Shown piece by piece: positions 25,901-38,722 of a stretch of DNA of 64,000 nucleotides. The DNA comes from Pegea sp. RAD2-039 (lineage: Eukaryota; Chordata; Thaliacea; Salpida; Salpidae). The notes under the pieces are model-generated. The model ran no database searches. It was not told the DNA's origin and saw nothing but the letters and a program-made list of their open reading frames with translations. How positions within the stretch are numbered: the first letter of the stretch is position 1; the number at the start of each line of letters is the position of its first letter. The stretch is taken from assembly GCA_034620365.1 (NCBI GenBank), contig JAQGEQ010000204.1:124001-188000 (forward strand), written 5' to 3'. Both the position numbers and the translations under genes were made by a program.

Positions 25901-27597
25901 TACCAATCTGTTATAAGTAATCTAGGAGAAGATGGCAAAATATCGGATGAATTTGTTGCTGAATTTAGAAGACAAATCACCATTGGGCTACCAATTCCTA
26001 AATCAGTACAAATTCGTAAGACCTTAAATCTAAAACTTGACTTACACTTAAATGTATATTAAAATTATGTTTAGCTTTGTTATAAGCTACATACATTAAC
26101 ACAATCAATGTTTAGTTTATGTAAATGTAACCCTATGAACAGATTATATTGAACCCCAGTTTTGCACTTCTCAGCGTACAAACAAATGAGAAAAGGTTTT
26201 TGAAGTAGTGTTTTTGGAATCTATTATTATCTAGTCTGTTCGGATTAAAAAAAATTTTGATTAAGAATAATCTGTAATTATCAAAAACATAAAGTAAAAG
26301 CCTAGCCACAAACTAGTAGATGTAATTAGGAAATATTTTGAAACTTATATATGTAAAAAAGTTTATTAGGTGGACTATATAAAATGTTAAAATAATGTGC
26401 TCGCTTATGTCTATAGTGTTGTGATAAGTTCAGATGCCACTAGGTTTTATGTTTTAAATTCCAACTGAAGCTGGAATGACAATTGACACTTATGTTTGCA
26501 GTGCACTTAACTTCTATTAAGTAGTTTAAAACAAATTTCATTTATTAATTAAGTGAAATATAGAGGATTATATTTTTATAAAAAGCCAATATTCAACATA
26601 TGTAGTCTTTAAACAAAAAGCAAGTTATAACTGATTATTTCTAAAGGCACTCGAATTTTCTAAATTTGGAAACTTAATAAATCAAAAAGTATCAGATTTG
26701 AATCTTAGTTCTATAAACTTTTTAAAATGCAACAAATAATTATATTATGACCCTATTTCAAGTTTGAACCTTTGAAAATAGAATTAACATTTACACTTGC
26801 CATTTTAATTTAAACTGTTTGAGCTTGTTACATTCATACAATCTTGTCAATCTGATCTATAAAGCTTTTATTTTAAACTTTTCTACATGTTAAATTATTC
26901 ATAAGCTGTTGTATGTTATTAGGAAAAGAAGCTAGACCTAAAAGCTCACCAGCTCGAACAACAGCACACGATCTTACCAAGTAAGTTTCTTGTGCAGCTT
27001 AGCATTTAATCAATAAACAAATGACATAACAATTGAAAAGATAAATTGTACCATCTTAATTTTGAGTTTAATTTCTTTAATTTATAACATCAATTATCTA
27101 ACTTATTCATACAACAACAGAAACTTTTTGGAAACATTCGATTTTACTCTTATTATTTAGCAATACCTGTTGTACAATAACTTATAAAAATTTTCAATAA
27201 ATAAATAGTGCTTTTTTCTAAAGATAACATAACAACTTTACAAAATATTTATGGATTTTTATAGTAGTTTAAAAATTATTTTTTATTTATAGAAAAATAA
27301 TTAATTTTTTTTAGCTGTTTTATTGATATTTTATATAAAAATATAAAAACTTTGAGAGTAAAGTTAATGAGAAATTCACTTTTATTAAAGGTTTTCAAAC
27401 ACGAAATCAGAATTTATACATTTTCAAGCTCACAATACGAATAAGAAGTTTTCATAAAGATACAATATAATATAGTTCGATTGATTATAAATTTGTTACT
27501 ACGCATAACACATTGCAAATTTGATTTTTTTAATTTTTCATTTGTTAGCATGAGACCTAACATTGTTGGTAACTGTGTCGACGACTTTTTAAAATAA
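13917..27597 (+). CDS. ANKAR: Ankyrin and armadillo repeat protein (ANKAR)
   Basis: 31 exons, about 1,470 aa: 13917-13987, 14128-14209, 14336-14451, 14508-14631, 15250-15373, 15439-15615, 17439-17555, 17608-17780, 17831-17984, 18030-18190, 18241-18355, 18413-18597, 18647-18754, 19234-19351, 19675-19876, 20267-20496, 20555-20740, 20798-20908, 20960-21165, 21214-21420, 21488-21664, 22194-22347, 22686-22847, 23515-23624, 23876-23998, 24192-24350, 24936-25068, 25569-25706, 25833-26015, 26923-26980, 27549-27597. Conserved N-terminal signatures include VRELTTG, DTRIG and DYAMKSIWHG. Ankyrin repeats lie at about 570-750 (GGTPLQYAARTGSLECLSAL-type) and armadillo repeats at about 750-1390, ending in LASLAHTRAGIP. 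Length matches vertebrate ANKAR (about 1,430 aa), whose function is poorly known. Start and last exon are the weakest parts: an alternative terminal exon begins at 27161. Intron 21 uses a GC donor. Exon 11 could start at 18220, but that would need a 29-nt intron. Confidence 0.9.
15873..16220 (-). CDS. GTF2A2: TFIIA gamma (small) subunit, nested in ANKAR intron
   Basis: An intronless 115-aa frame. The start MSNVIYRSTTLGFALQETLD and the central LHTYRCFDDVWTFLF and VVACDGR segments are the diagnostic TFIIA gamma (yeast Toa2) sequences. The N-terminal half forms the four-helix bundle and the C-terminal half the beta barrel that contacts TBP and DNA in the polymerase II preinitiation complex. The core ends about where the human protein (109 aa) ends. 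A basic RRKRRGG tail is extra. The gene lies wholly inside ANKAR intron 6 (15616-17438), on the opposite strand. AATAAA (minus strand) is at 15823-15818, about 50 nt past the stop. The lack of introns suggests retroposition or intron loss. Confidence 0.95.
   Translation of the reverse strand: MSNVIYRSTTLGFALQETLDILNEMKVINPKIKMRILETFDFVISETLSDSSYPTINFKAGRLHTYRCFDDVWTFLFKDVQFVHCAEVFHADDVKVVACDGRPRSRRKRRGGKRL
18858..18910 (-). mobile_element. 3'-end fragment of the same LINE family as 61.6-63.2 kb
   Basis: Read on the minus strand, this piece repeats the LINE terminus at 63102-63164: TTTGTGA.AATGTGTG, then TAGCGAGAGGT, then ACCCTCTTT.ACGTTTAT. The LINE terminus has an extra GC-rich segment in the middle. 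It is a solo 3' fragment in ANKAR intron 13, antisense to the gene, consistent with the 5' truncation normal for LINE insertions. Confidence 0.6.
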
Positions 27598-28238
27598 ATT
27601 TAATTACGAAATGTAATAATTGTGCAACACTCTAGTAATATGATTAGTTTGCAAAAATGTTGCTATGTAGTTTGAATCAAAACATTTTTGTTAGTTTGAC
27701 AAACTAAAAACATCACTGGTAAGCTAAATACTAGGGCAGCAACTAAGAGACGAAAAAAAACTGAATAAGCAAAAGATATTAGGTAAGTACACGAACTAAA
27801 TATTTGATTGTAACCAACTAAACTTGATTTTCTATCTAATTAGATAATCAGCTACTAAAAAATCAAAATATTAACATCACTAATCAAAACTTCCAAAGAT
27901 GATTTTAAAAATCACTGAAAAAATATAAATTCATTTTACTATGACAAAAATTGCAGCAAATTTTTATATTTTATGATGCAATAGAATATAAACTTTTCTG
28001 GTAGTATAAACTCTATAAGTGGCAAAACTTAATAATAACAAATAAAATAATACATCTTTGAGTGAAATCGTGTTGTAACTACATTAATAAAAGTAATTTA
28101 TTTGCAATTATTCAAACTTAAGGTTACCGGCACTTTAAAACATATAGATAATTTTTAACTGAAATTTCTTATTATTATTCCATTAACGAAAATTGAAAGG
28201 TTAGATTAGATGTTTATAATTGTTCTTGCAGCTTTTAT
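27598..28238. other. AT-rich spacer between convergent genes
   Basis: No gene seen. ANKAR (+) ends on the left, with AATAAA overlapping its proposed stop, and the membrane-protein gene (-) ends on the right. Confidence 0.45.
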
Positions 28239-28239
28239 T
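28234..28239 (-). terminator. Polyadenylation signal AATAAA of the 28.2-33.6 kb gene
   Basis: AATAAA on the minus strand overlaps the TAA stop codon (28241-28239), giving a very short 3' UTR. Confidence 0.6.
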
Positions 28240-31200
28240 TAGACCTGAGTATTACATGTCGCTTTTTCTTTCCCTTCCTCTTCCTCTTCATTTTTTTCGC
28301 TTTCTATTTTCTTCATCTCAATGACAATGTCCTCAGTTTTACGGCTGATAGTATTTTCGGTCTCATCTTTTTCATTTACTTTTACTTCATTATTTTTGAC
28401 TTTTTCCGGGACATTTAGTTGACCATTTGTGGCTGACGATGGAGTAATAGATGGTTTGGTTGGTACATCTTTTTCATTTATTGAGTGCTCGCTAACATTA
28501 GTTTTTCTCTGAAAATAATTAAAACATTTTTTTAATTCTGAAATTATTTTATGGCAGCTTTAAAAAAAATCCTTTTTCGATCTTAGATAAAACAAATATG
28601 AGAAAATAGAAATAAAAATATCAGTAAACTTCCGAAGTTGAATTTTATTGGATTTTCTTATAAATGATTTATAAAATTTGATTTTTATTGCCAGTAATCT
28701 GTGATCGAAATCTATTTGTATGTTTGAAGAGATGATTTATAAGCTAAAAACTATCGAAAATAAATATGATTTTGTTATCTTTGCATCATTTATGTGAAAG
28801 TCGATGTAATTCATTAAAATTGCTTTTTAAAACTTACAGTATAAGATGTAGGACACACAGATGAGGGTTCTGGGGCGTTTCGAGTTTTAATTAACCTCAA
28901 AAGTTTGAATACACCTATGAAAAAAACCCCTGCTGAAGCAATAGCAAATGTTGTTATCCAGATAGCTAGGTAATCTTTTAAAAACCCTTCAGAAGGCATT
29001 CCAGAGTAATAACAGTTAATTCCAAAACCTGTAATCTTCAAAAATAGATTTCTTTGCATCAATTTTAATGGTTGACTTAAAAGAACGAAATGTAAAATGT
29101 TTCTTTTTTTATTTGAGACATAAAATTACTAAGAGTGATTAAAATAGAAATAAAATCATCATAACCTTTTAAGTGTTTGATTAGTTCCGTTAATAGTCCA
29201 TTAAATTTAATGCACCAAATATTTTGAAATTAATTAAAACTTTTCCTTAATCTTGTGTCATTGGTAATAACTTAACAAATCAAATGATGTATAATTACCT
29301 TGGAAATATTTGCAGATATATCTTGTAACTTTCCTTGTACCTTACTAACGAAATTATTTTTTTGTATGATACCATGAAAATCTGGAAACAAAAAGCTCAG
29401 CAGCATTAACAATCAGAAGTTCAAGCAGTAATGTCATCAGCATATTTTCATGCTTTCAGCTGTTAACATTCAAATTAAAAATGTGCTGAATTTGTAGCAG
29501 CAAAAATGCCGACTTTGACAAAGATCTTCTATTTGAAAGATTAACCAATTAATTATCCTCGAGTTGTTCTCATAGTAATCGATACTTCGTTTATAACTCA
29601 TTAACCGAAAAAGTTTTAAATAAAAAGTAAATAAACAAAAGTTTCCCCAAAACAACTCAGTTTTTTCTATTCCCGTTCCGAAAGGCAGCTTGACTCGATG
29701 ACGTAATCGTGTTTAAAACCACTGATCGACGCAGAGCGCTCATGCGTTTTGCGCGCCAGCACACACACACGCTTGTCGAAGTTAATATAACGGATATAAA
29801 TCAAACGTAAATCTATCAATTACTGAGTTTGGAAGATACTTCTTACCATTAATAAATGTATTTTTATCATTTTTATCAGTTACTATCAAAACAAATTTAA
29901 AGTTATCTCTGGGCTTGAATAAAGTATTAGATATTATTTTTCTAAAACATTTTATCGTTGAAAAATGTTTTTTTAAATATTAGTGGCATTACTTGTGGAA
30001 GCTCACATAGCTGAAAGAAAGTTCACGCTTTTTTCTTTGTTTATAATTTTGGTTATTTTTTACATTTACCACAAAACTAAACAAATTTTATTCTGGATAT
30101 TTACATACAAATGAATCTTAACCAAATTTTCTATTTGAAGCTATGAAATAAAGTGTATTTCAAATAATGTTTCATCTTCAAACCGGGTTTTAATAATTCA
30201 ACAAATATAAGATTAATAATTGCTACCAAATTAAAGAATAGTATTGCCTTATAGTTATAGCATAAAATTGTTTTTGTAATTAGACAGCATACTGCCAATA
30301 AAACAACTTTATTTATTCAAGTAACTCAGATTATTTAGTAGATTGGAGTTTGTACAACTTCAGTTTATTTCACCGACGAAAAACTGTTTTTTAAGCTAGC
30401 TTGGATAACATATTATTTTAGTTTGAAATCAATAAATATTGACATTAAATATTCAGCAAGACCAAACTTTCACTTTAGTTAGTAGGATGAAAAATGTTTT
30501 TCAAATGTTTAAGAATATTTTCATGTCATGAGCCTACCCTGATTTTTTGAGTAAACATAAATAGCATAAATTGATGTATCTCCTTGGAGCTTTTCATGAC
30601 TGTTCTTGTCAAGTCGCAATATGCATTTGAATTCGATGTCATCATTATTAAGAAATTCTTTTATTTTGCCCATAGTTGAACGAGCTGAGTGCTCATACTT
30701 CAAAGTTTGATTTTCTTCATTTTTCTGTTTAATGTAAAGTAGTTAAAAGTATTTAAAATGTTTTCAAACTAAACTAATTATCTTAAAACAATTTCTAAAT
30801 AAACAGTAAGATATTTTAAAAATAATATCATAATATTTTGCCACGCAAATCGAAAGTATTTATAGTTCAACAATTTTGTTTACACTTGATTTATCATCAC
30901 TTATTTATCATTACTTGATCATCAGATATTTCATTACAACATCTGAATTCTCAGATGAAAAATCTTTGCCAAATTTAACGGAAAAACTGTCAGCTGAAGA
31001 TAATATATGCTTTATTTATTGTGACTATAAACTGTTTTACAAGTTTAAGTCTGGTATTTTGTGTACTGTTGAGTCAGTATTTAACAAACATTATTCAAAA
31101 CAGTTTAATCAAAAATAGATTAAATCAAATGGGCCAGTTAACATGTTATGTAACTTTTTAATAACTTTGTTAAATGGCTAGAACTTATTTAAAATCTATC

Positions 31201-33560
31201 AAACAGAACTTATGTTAGTTGATGTTGTAATACACAAGTTACTAAAATAGATTTAAAGGACAATTTTATCAAAAATATTTAGTTTTTATAAAAAGTTTTA
31301 AAAATATCTTGAGTTAAATAAAAAAAAATATTAACCAAAAGCTTAAATTTGTCCAAAAACCAGATCATGTCATTATTGTGCATATCTTTTAACTAATCAA
31401 CTGTGAAAGTCAAGCTGAAATTACTCAATAGTCAACTTAAAATAATCACAAAGACTACAAAAATGAATTAAGTGCTTGATTTTACTTGTTTATTTTATAT
31501 TGTCGGCTAGTTTAAGCGAAATTTTGAATCAAATTTCTACTTTATTTTTTTATTTTTGAAATTGAAACTACTTTTTAAGCATTTTAATTCAACCTGCTAA
31601 AAATCATTTAAAATGAAGTCAGATATGAAGGTGCCAAAATACACTTTACTTTATTTAATTGTGAGATCTTAACTTAAATTTAGTTACCTTATTTATGGCT
31701 TTTAAAATGTTGTAAGTAAATGTATAATTAACTTTGAATGTCCGTTTCTAAAATAATATTTACCTTGAGATATAGACTTGAAAAATGATAAAATAAATCA
31801 TATGGGGTTAAATAAGAAGTAGAAATTTGAATACCTTAAATATTACTTTTTTAGACGGCAACTTAATGAATGTGGAGATATGTTTTTAAAATCAGTTTGT
31901 AATTATTCTAAAATTTTATGAATATTTTTTAAATGCCGACAACATTTAGATAATTGATTAAGTTTAGTGGCTGTTACACTAAGAGTAGATAATTTTGTTC
32001 TATTGTATAGAATTTGTTTAAAATTTTTACAAAGGAAAATATTAAAGCTTTTAACTTTGCTCAATTATAAAGGTCTTATCCAGAATTGGACTTTTATTAA
32101 ATTCTTTTATAGTGCGCAAGTCAAACACCAACTTGGTCCAGTAAAAATTCCATTTAATGTTTAAAAAGAGTTTTTGTGGCGCCCCTTGTAGAAAACCAAG
32201 ACTTACAAGAATGTAAATATCAACGCTTTACTTTTTTACCCCGATTTGAAAAAGCCAGAAGCCACATTTTTTAATTCTATTTACTTTTGAGCTTCATCAC
32301 ATTTTAGTTTGTTTATTTCTATAAACCATCAAAATAACTTAAAAACTAATTCAAAATGATGATAGTTTGAAACTAAACTTTGAAAAGTAAGGAGTTTTTT
32401 ATATTCAAGTTTATTTTTTGTTACAAGTTAAATAAAGAAGAACAACTTCTGTATGCTAGACATAGTGAGTAAACATATATATTTTTGTTAGATGTAGCAA
32501 TGCTTGCTCAGTTATGTTTTACGACCAAGCTAACATTAAAATAGATCAATTGAGTCCTACAAATTTCAGAAATATAAGCTTCACTGCCTTTTTGGTTCTT
32601 AGTAACAGAGCAAACAACATAAAAATGCTGAATTAAGTTTGCTTGAAACAACATTGTCGGATTAATTTGCTAATCGATATGAAATAGAGTATTTTCTTAC
32701 TTTGTTGATTCTTTGTAAGCAGACTGTAATGATGTTTCTAGTTTCTTTAGATGTTAGATCTCCGTAATGAATGATTTCTTCACATCCATTCTAGAAATAT
32801 TTTATTGTTACTAAAAATATCTGAGCGTCTAAGTAAATTAGGTTTTTGAGCTTTTGTTGATGCAATTGCTCAATTAGACGTGGTTTAAGAAAAGAAAACA
32901 TACATTTATAAAGTCAAAATATCTCGACAATGCAAATCATATTAGAATATAAAAAATTAAGCATTTATATGAAGTTTCAATTACTGTTCATCAAAAGCTT
33001 ATTAGCAGAAGTTGATTTTCAAAAGAACTGTTTCTGAGGGTTGAAACAACACTAATGATTACTAATGTTTAAGCTTCTTTAAAAAATTGTGATGGTCTTA
33101 CATCAAATGCAAGAATAAAACTTTACAAGCAATAAACATTTTAACACTATAATATTTTAATAAATTTCATAAGCATAAAAATAATTAGATATAAACCAGG
33201 CATATCACCTGCTTCAAACACTTAAAACTTCATTACAATAAAAAGCTTTTTGAAGATAACTGATTGTTTTGTCGAAAGAGCCAATATAAAACTCTGACAC
33301 CATATCAATCCGCCAAATAAGTTCTTTTAGTGGATCGTCACAGTGCCAAAATTTCACAGGGGCATCATTCATTTGACCTTTGAAGCTGAGAACTAAGTTC
33401 ATGATTGAAATAAAATCAGATGAGAGGAATGAGTCTTACAGAGGACTTTGACACCGAGTCAATCCTCTCTATAGTTATTTGCAAGTGGAATGAAATGGTG
33501 CCAAAAGCCTCACATAAGCATCTACTAGCTGAACGACTAGCACTAAAGCAGCCCTCAACT
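28239..33560 (-). CDS. Unrecognised type I membrane protein with acidic cytoplasmic tail
   Basis: Minus-strand exons: 33402-33229 (from an in-frame ATG), 32790-32701, 30724-30538, 29381-29299, 29035-28838, 28508-28239. These six close in phase (1002 nt, 333 aa). A further exon, 33560-33440, has a good acceptor and donor and encodes a Cys-rich stretch (VEGCFSAS..., RCLCEAFG), but its phase does not join the 33.4 kb exon, so the 5' end is unresolved and the ATG at 33402 may be internal. The ectodomain has scattered cysteines and no family I can name. One membrane segment lies at about 200-221 (WITTFAIASAGVFFIGVF), followed by a basic stop-transfer and about 110 residues ending in a K/E-rich acidic stretch. 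The donor at 33228 (GTTTTA) is weak. No function can be given from sequence alone. Confidence 0.65.
29671..29780. promoter_or_regulatory. Isolated CpG-dense patch inside an intron
   Basis: About 13 CpG dinucleotides occur in about 110 bp, against very few in the surroundings. It includes TGACGTAA (29699-29706, CRE-like), GAGCGCTC and TTTGCGCGCC, followed by a short AC run. It sits between the 30.5 and 29.4 kb exons of the minus-strand membrane gene. It could be an internal promoter or enhancer, or a foreign insertion. Confidence 0.35.
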
Positions 33561-36500
33561 CTGAAAATTATTAAACTTATTGCAATATTTTTCTAGCTAC
33601 TGCTGATTTAGCGAATATTGAATAAGTCGAAGCAACGACTGTTGCTTGGTAGAGCACGTCGAAAAAGTACTTAACAAATGGTCGCCTTGGCTGTTTGAGC
33701 CTATTTATATAGACAGCTTGAACACTTTATCGCTTATGAAAAGCTTTTATAAAGCAGACCGGCGTTCAATAAGAATAATTTGACAAAAAAGCATTTGGTT
33801 GGTTGACAATTTAGACAAGGAATTATGTAATTATGTTTTAAGGATTTTTAACCAGAATATTTCTTCATGTTTACAAAAAGCTTTTGTCGTAAATCTTTAA
33901 TTAATTTGAATTGTACACTCTATACAAGCAAACACTTGATAAGAAATTCTGATGTGGCGTGTCTTGGCCTATACCAGAGGCTTATATCAAACATTTCAGG
34001 GGAGAAAAGTTTGAAATCAATTTTTATTACTTGATATGTTTATCAATGAGTGAAAAATAAGCTTCTTGTTAAGTCTTTGATGTTTTTTTGTTGCTTTAAA
34101 ACTTAGCTCAAGCCAACTTTTTGAGATTTTTGTTAAAGATAAAGCGTCCTCTCACACGATTAAATAAATTAATCTTTGCAATTAAAATACATTTTAAATA
34201 TAATAGAAAAAATAATAAGTTGAAAATTGTTTCTAACCTTCGTCTAAACTGAAACCTCAATAACAAAGTTTGCAAATTTAGCTTACATAAGCAATTCAAA
34301 AACTTGCAACAAATCAGACTGATTCAACAAACAATACTGGTTCTGACTACTTGCCGGGTTGCTTTTCGATGCAATGACGTCATCAAAGACTTTCTACTGA
34401 TATTTACATAAACGAAAAGTAAAGTTGCAAGAAGCAAGTTAGCTGTGTTGAGATTTCTAACTACATTGTACCGTTCTCAGGCACCGAAGCATGAATTGTT
34501 TTTAATTATTTATGGCTTCCCAAATTCAATGCGGAAAACTTGGAGCTTGAACAAAAAACTTTGAAGCTCTCGTCATTTCCATTCTGTGATTCTTATAAAG
34601 TTCAGCAATTTTTCAATAATCAATTTTTCTAATTACTTTTTTTGAGTTTTAACTCTTAAATTGATTTTTCGTTTGTAATTAAAAATAATTCGATACGAAT
34701 ATTAAAGTTGAAAAAAACTGTTTTCTAACTTACTTACTGCAGGCTGAAAAATGCTGTCACTTTTTGTATTTTGAAACTTTTATTATTTTTTTATTAAAAA
34801 CTTCAATAGTTTTGGTGGTGATAGATTGAAGTAAGCTGCTTGCCTTAGTTGCACTAAAATTAAAACTAAACGAAAATTACGTGGAATAAGAAACTAGAAT
34901 ATATGTAACAGTTACTATTTTGCTTCATTTAGAAACATTTTTGGATATTGAAAACTCCCGAAGATAAGTTAAACAAATTATATTGATTGAAAATAAATAT
35001 AATTTATTATTCTAACTTTATTTTTTAGTTTTTCGCTTTTGAAAATTTTTGTTTACAAGTAAAATTTTGACAACATCAATAGGGAAGAAAAAATCAGGAC
35101 TATGATGAAGATTGATTAGTTTTCATCTTATGTGAATGCATAATATCAAAAAAATTACAAAAAACAACTTAGTATGTACTATTGATGTGAAATACAAAAA
35201 AGATTAAAATACTTTTCTAAAGTATCGAACTGGCTTTAAATTTCAGAACCCAAAGCACTTAAATCTTAAAATGTTTAATCTTCGACTTGATAGCTGCAAT
35301 AATTAGATAAGAACTTGATTTTTATAACAAAGTTTCATGAGTGGATAAAGTAAATTAGCTTTTTAGGTTCTTGTAAACTTAAAATAGTTTTAAAAAATCA
35401 ATAGTTTTTCAGATTTAGCATCTAAGAATGAAACAACTTTTGTAAATGTTATTTTTATGCTAAAAGCTAAAATGAAAGTAAAAGTTATATAAATTAGTTG
35501 AAAAAGAATTTTTTATTCTTTAAAGGTTATTCTGGTTTTTTATTAATTTGGTATTCAATTAATGACATAGATAGATAATCATTAGATTTTTGTTTGATTA
35601 ATTTTAATCAAATCTTCAGATTAATTATTCATACACAGAAGTCTTTTCAAAATTAAAACTTTGATAATCCTATTTGAGATAGTTTAGAAAATTTGAAAGT
35701 TTAAGAAAAATGAAAATTAAATTTATGCTGATATAGTTTCTTAAACCAATTTTCTGACTTTAAAAAGTTTTTCTTTCTTAATAAAAGTTTTGATATTTTC
35801 TTGCAACTTTTCATTTACTAATATAAGAAACTTTCTGGTAATTTTATCATATTCAGATTAATTTAATTATCAATTAGCCTTAATAAATTAATAATTAATT
35901 ATTTTAATCTGTTGTAGAAAATTATAAACGATGATCTCTAAATAATTTTTTCAGCTAATTCTTCCTACCAATTGTCAAATTTCATTGATTTAAAAAATCG
36001 ACGATATACTTTTCAGAACTTTTTCAGATATTTTTGTTTTAAAACTAAACTTGTATATATAAAATTTGACATCTGAATTGTTCAATGAATTATAATTATA
36101 TGGTTTAGCAGATGTATTCGTGCATAATAAAGCACTTATATTTTAAATTTCTGATTTAAATCATTCTTTAATCTTTAGAAAAGTATAAGATGAGAAATTT
36201 CATGATTATGGTTTTTAGTTTACAACTTTTCCCTAATTGGACTTTTCCCAAAGTTCTTAGCCCAAATTTTTCACTGAATTAGAGTTTGTACTCAAAAGAA
36301 AAGTTTTGCAGCTTGCTAGCACTGGTAGTAGACCATATTTAGTGAGATGTTCTCAATTTCTTACGACCTAAAAGAAACACATTTTAAGACTTAATTAAGG
36401 ATTTCTCATAAAATAATCGTTAGAAGACAGATGGCAAGTGAAACCTTAATTACATTTTAACTCAAATTTTAGTTTGAGGAATTTAAGTAAGGGAAACCAT

Positions 36501-38164
36501 TATTTATATATTTATAAATTGTATTTTTTTCTGTGTTTGTCGAAAATTGTATTGATTTACCTTTATAGGTAGGATTTTGTTGTTAATTCAAAAGTAAGTA
36601 GTATTAACATTTAAAATATTTGAGAGTTGAAAAAATTAAGCAAGTATAGATAGTACAGAAAGTAGCTTTAGCTCAATGAAATATTATCGACGAAGAAATA
36701 GAAAGGAATAAATAACTCTTTTGATCTTCTTTATAAAAAAGAAACTTTGTTAAATTATTATTTGTTTATTTAAGATTAAAATTTAATGAACCAAATATAC
36801 CAAATTAACCGTTTTCCAAGATCTTCAATAACAGTTATGTAAATACTAGATTAAACAATATGAGATATAATAAGTTTGATAAAAGTTGAATTTTTCTTTC
36901 TAAACTTCATATTATCTTACTTTTCTTTTCGTATGAAACATGTCAGTTATGAAATTTATGAATTGACCTTTTGTTTATCATCTAGCATAGAAGGATAATT
37001 TAGCAAATAGTATTAAGTTTTTTAATGAATTTAAGAGTATGCTATTTGTTAAAGTTATTTTGTATTATTATTCATTTATTCAATTAATGTTAAAGTACTA
37101 AGGCTTAGAAGTTTAAAAAAAAAATTATTTTAGACTCAACAAGTATTCAAATTCATTTTTCTATAAAATGTTTGTTTCACACTTAAAAAGAGGATTCAGT
37201 TGAGATAAAGTATGATGAAACAAAATAATGTTCAAACAATTTATTCAAGGAATACTTCATGATAAATTCAGTTGGTCTTAAAGAGGCAGCTGGAAAACTT
37301 TGACAAAAGAGTTGAAAAAGAAGAAATAGTACTTCAAAATTTATGTAAAAAGCAGATGGTAAAATGCTCTAAAATAGCGTTGATATTCTGACTGCATGTT
37401 TTTTAATTGAAAAGTAGTTTTGAATTTATTATAAACCGTTAAGTTTGAAGACTAAGCAAGTGTTTGGTATAAATGAGCTGCAAAACAGATTATAGCTGAT
37501 TACACTTAGATTTGATTTTAAATTCAATTTTATTCAAAATAATTGATAAATGTTAATCAGTTATAGTTACATCCTATCTAACAATACAACTTGAATTCTT
37601 AAACTTATCTAAAAGATCAGTTACAAGTAATTAGCTTTAATAAAAAATCATCAAATACTGTTTCACATTTTACCCTATTTTCATTTAAACAAAAAGTTAT
37701 TATTTTTAAAACTTATTTCCCAAACTATGAAAGTATACAAAGCAAAGTTTGAAATATTGTTGCAACTCTTTCATAATTTTTACTAATTCAAGCTCGACTA
37801 TTTTAGTTTGAATTTTTGAGGAAACATCAACATCAATTTATAAAACTTTTTTAAATAAAATCTTCTAAAAGATTTCCATAAACATGTCATAAAAAATCTT
37901 TCCCAATAACTTAGTATAAACGAACAATCTAAAAATAAATTGAATAGTTCTATCAACAAAATAGTTAAAGCACTTACACTGATGTTTCTGTCTTCTTTAA
38001 TTAATTTGTCCGTTTCAGTGTAACCTTAAGTGCAAGAAATTAGCTTTGAAGTAAATCTGAAAGCTTTGTACGATTACTATAAATCCCCTATATCTATTTA
38101 ATTATGTGTATCTATTTTAATTACTTTGACATTTCATTTTGTTGTTGTTAAATAAAAAAACCGC
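33561..38164. other. AT-rich intergenic, 4.6 kb
   Basis: No exon could be supported, although the first exon of the 28-33 kb gene may lie here. A strong donor-like TATGTAAGC (minus) occurs at about 34283, and a consensus CRE octamer TGACGTCA at 34375-34382. The rest is simple AT-rich sequence. Confidence 0.4.
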
Positions 38165-38722
38165 TTAATTTTTTCTTTGTGATATATTGTTGACATTTTC
38201 AAGCTTACTTGAAGGTAAAGTCTCATACACAGTTGAACGAATGATTTTACTTGATGTTGTAACTTCTGTGAGATCGAGAGAGCTTGAGTTAGAGGTATAA
38301 GTTTCAACTTGATTTGATAAAAAAGCTAAAAAATCAATTTTAGTTTTTAGGGCTTTAAATGACTCATATTTACATTGCAATTCAACAGTCGATTCTTCTG
38401 CTTTAAATTTAAGAGTTCATTTTAATTACGGATTATCCTTTGAATATTAAACAAGTTTTAAGAAAATGCTATTTTGGTAAAATTTAAAAAAGCAAACCAT
38501 CAAAGTAATTATCATTTAATGTTCAAAAACATTTCTTTTGCAAATTCTAAAGCAAGAACGCTTATTATTTTTGTTTAATCTAAAGTTTATAAATATTATA
38601 ATTTTTTTGGATTGTTACTTCGAATAAAATTATTTTATCAAAACATTAAAAGTTTAAAAAATGAAATCATACTTACTACCAAAGATTAGTAGATGAAAAA
38701 ATAAACTGAGAATTTTTGCCAT
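38165..38722 (-). CDS. Small secreted protein, two exons
   Basis: Exon 1 (38722-38677) encodes MAKILSLFFHLLIFG, a good signal peptide, and ends at a consensus donor GTAAGT. Exon 2 (38397-38165) continues in phase to a stop, giving 92 aa (279 nt). The mature part is rich in Ser, Thr, Lys and Leu, has one cysteine (LQCKYESF), and no recognisable domain. No neighbour shares its strand closely. It may be a lineage-specific secreted peptide or protein; an alternative is a partial model of a longer gene. Expression evidence is needed to be sure it is real. Confidence 0.5.

Noticed and set aside
34375..34382. CRE octamer TGACGTCA as a promoter mark
   Set aside because: The same octamer occurs by chance inside coding exons (about 9938 and 17693), so alone it is not evidence for a promoter.
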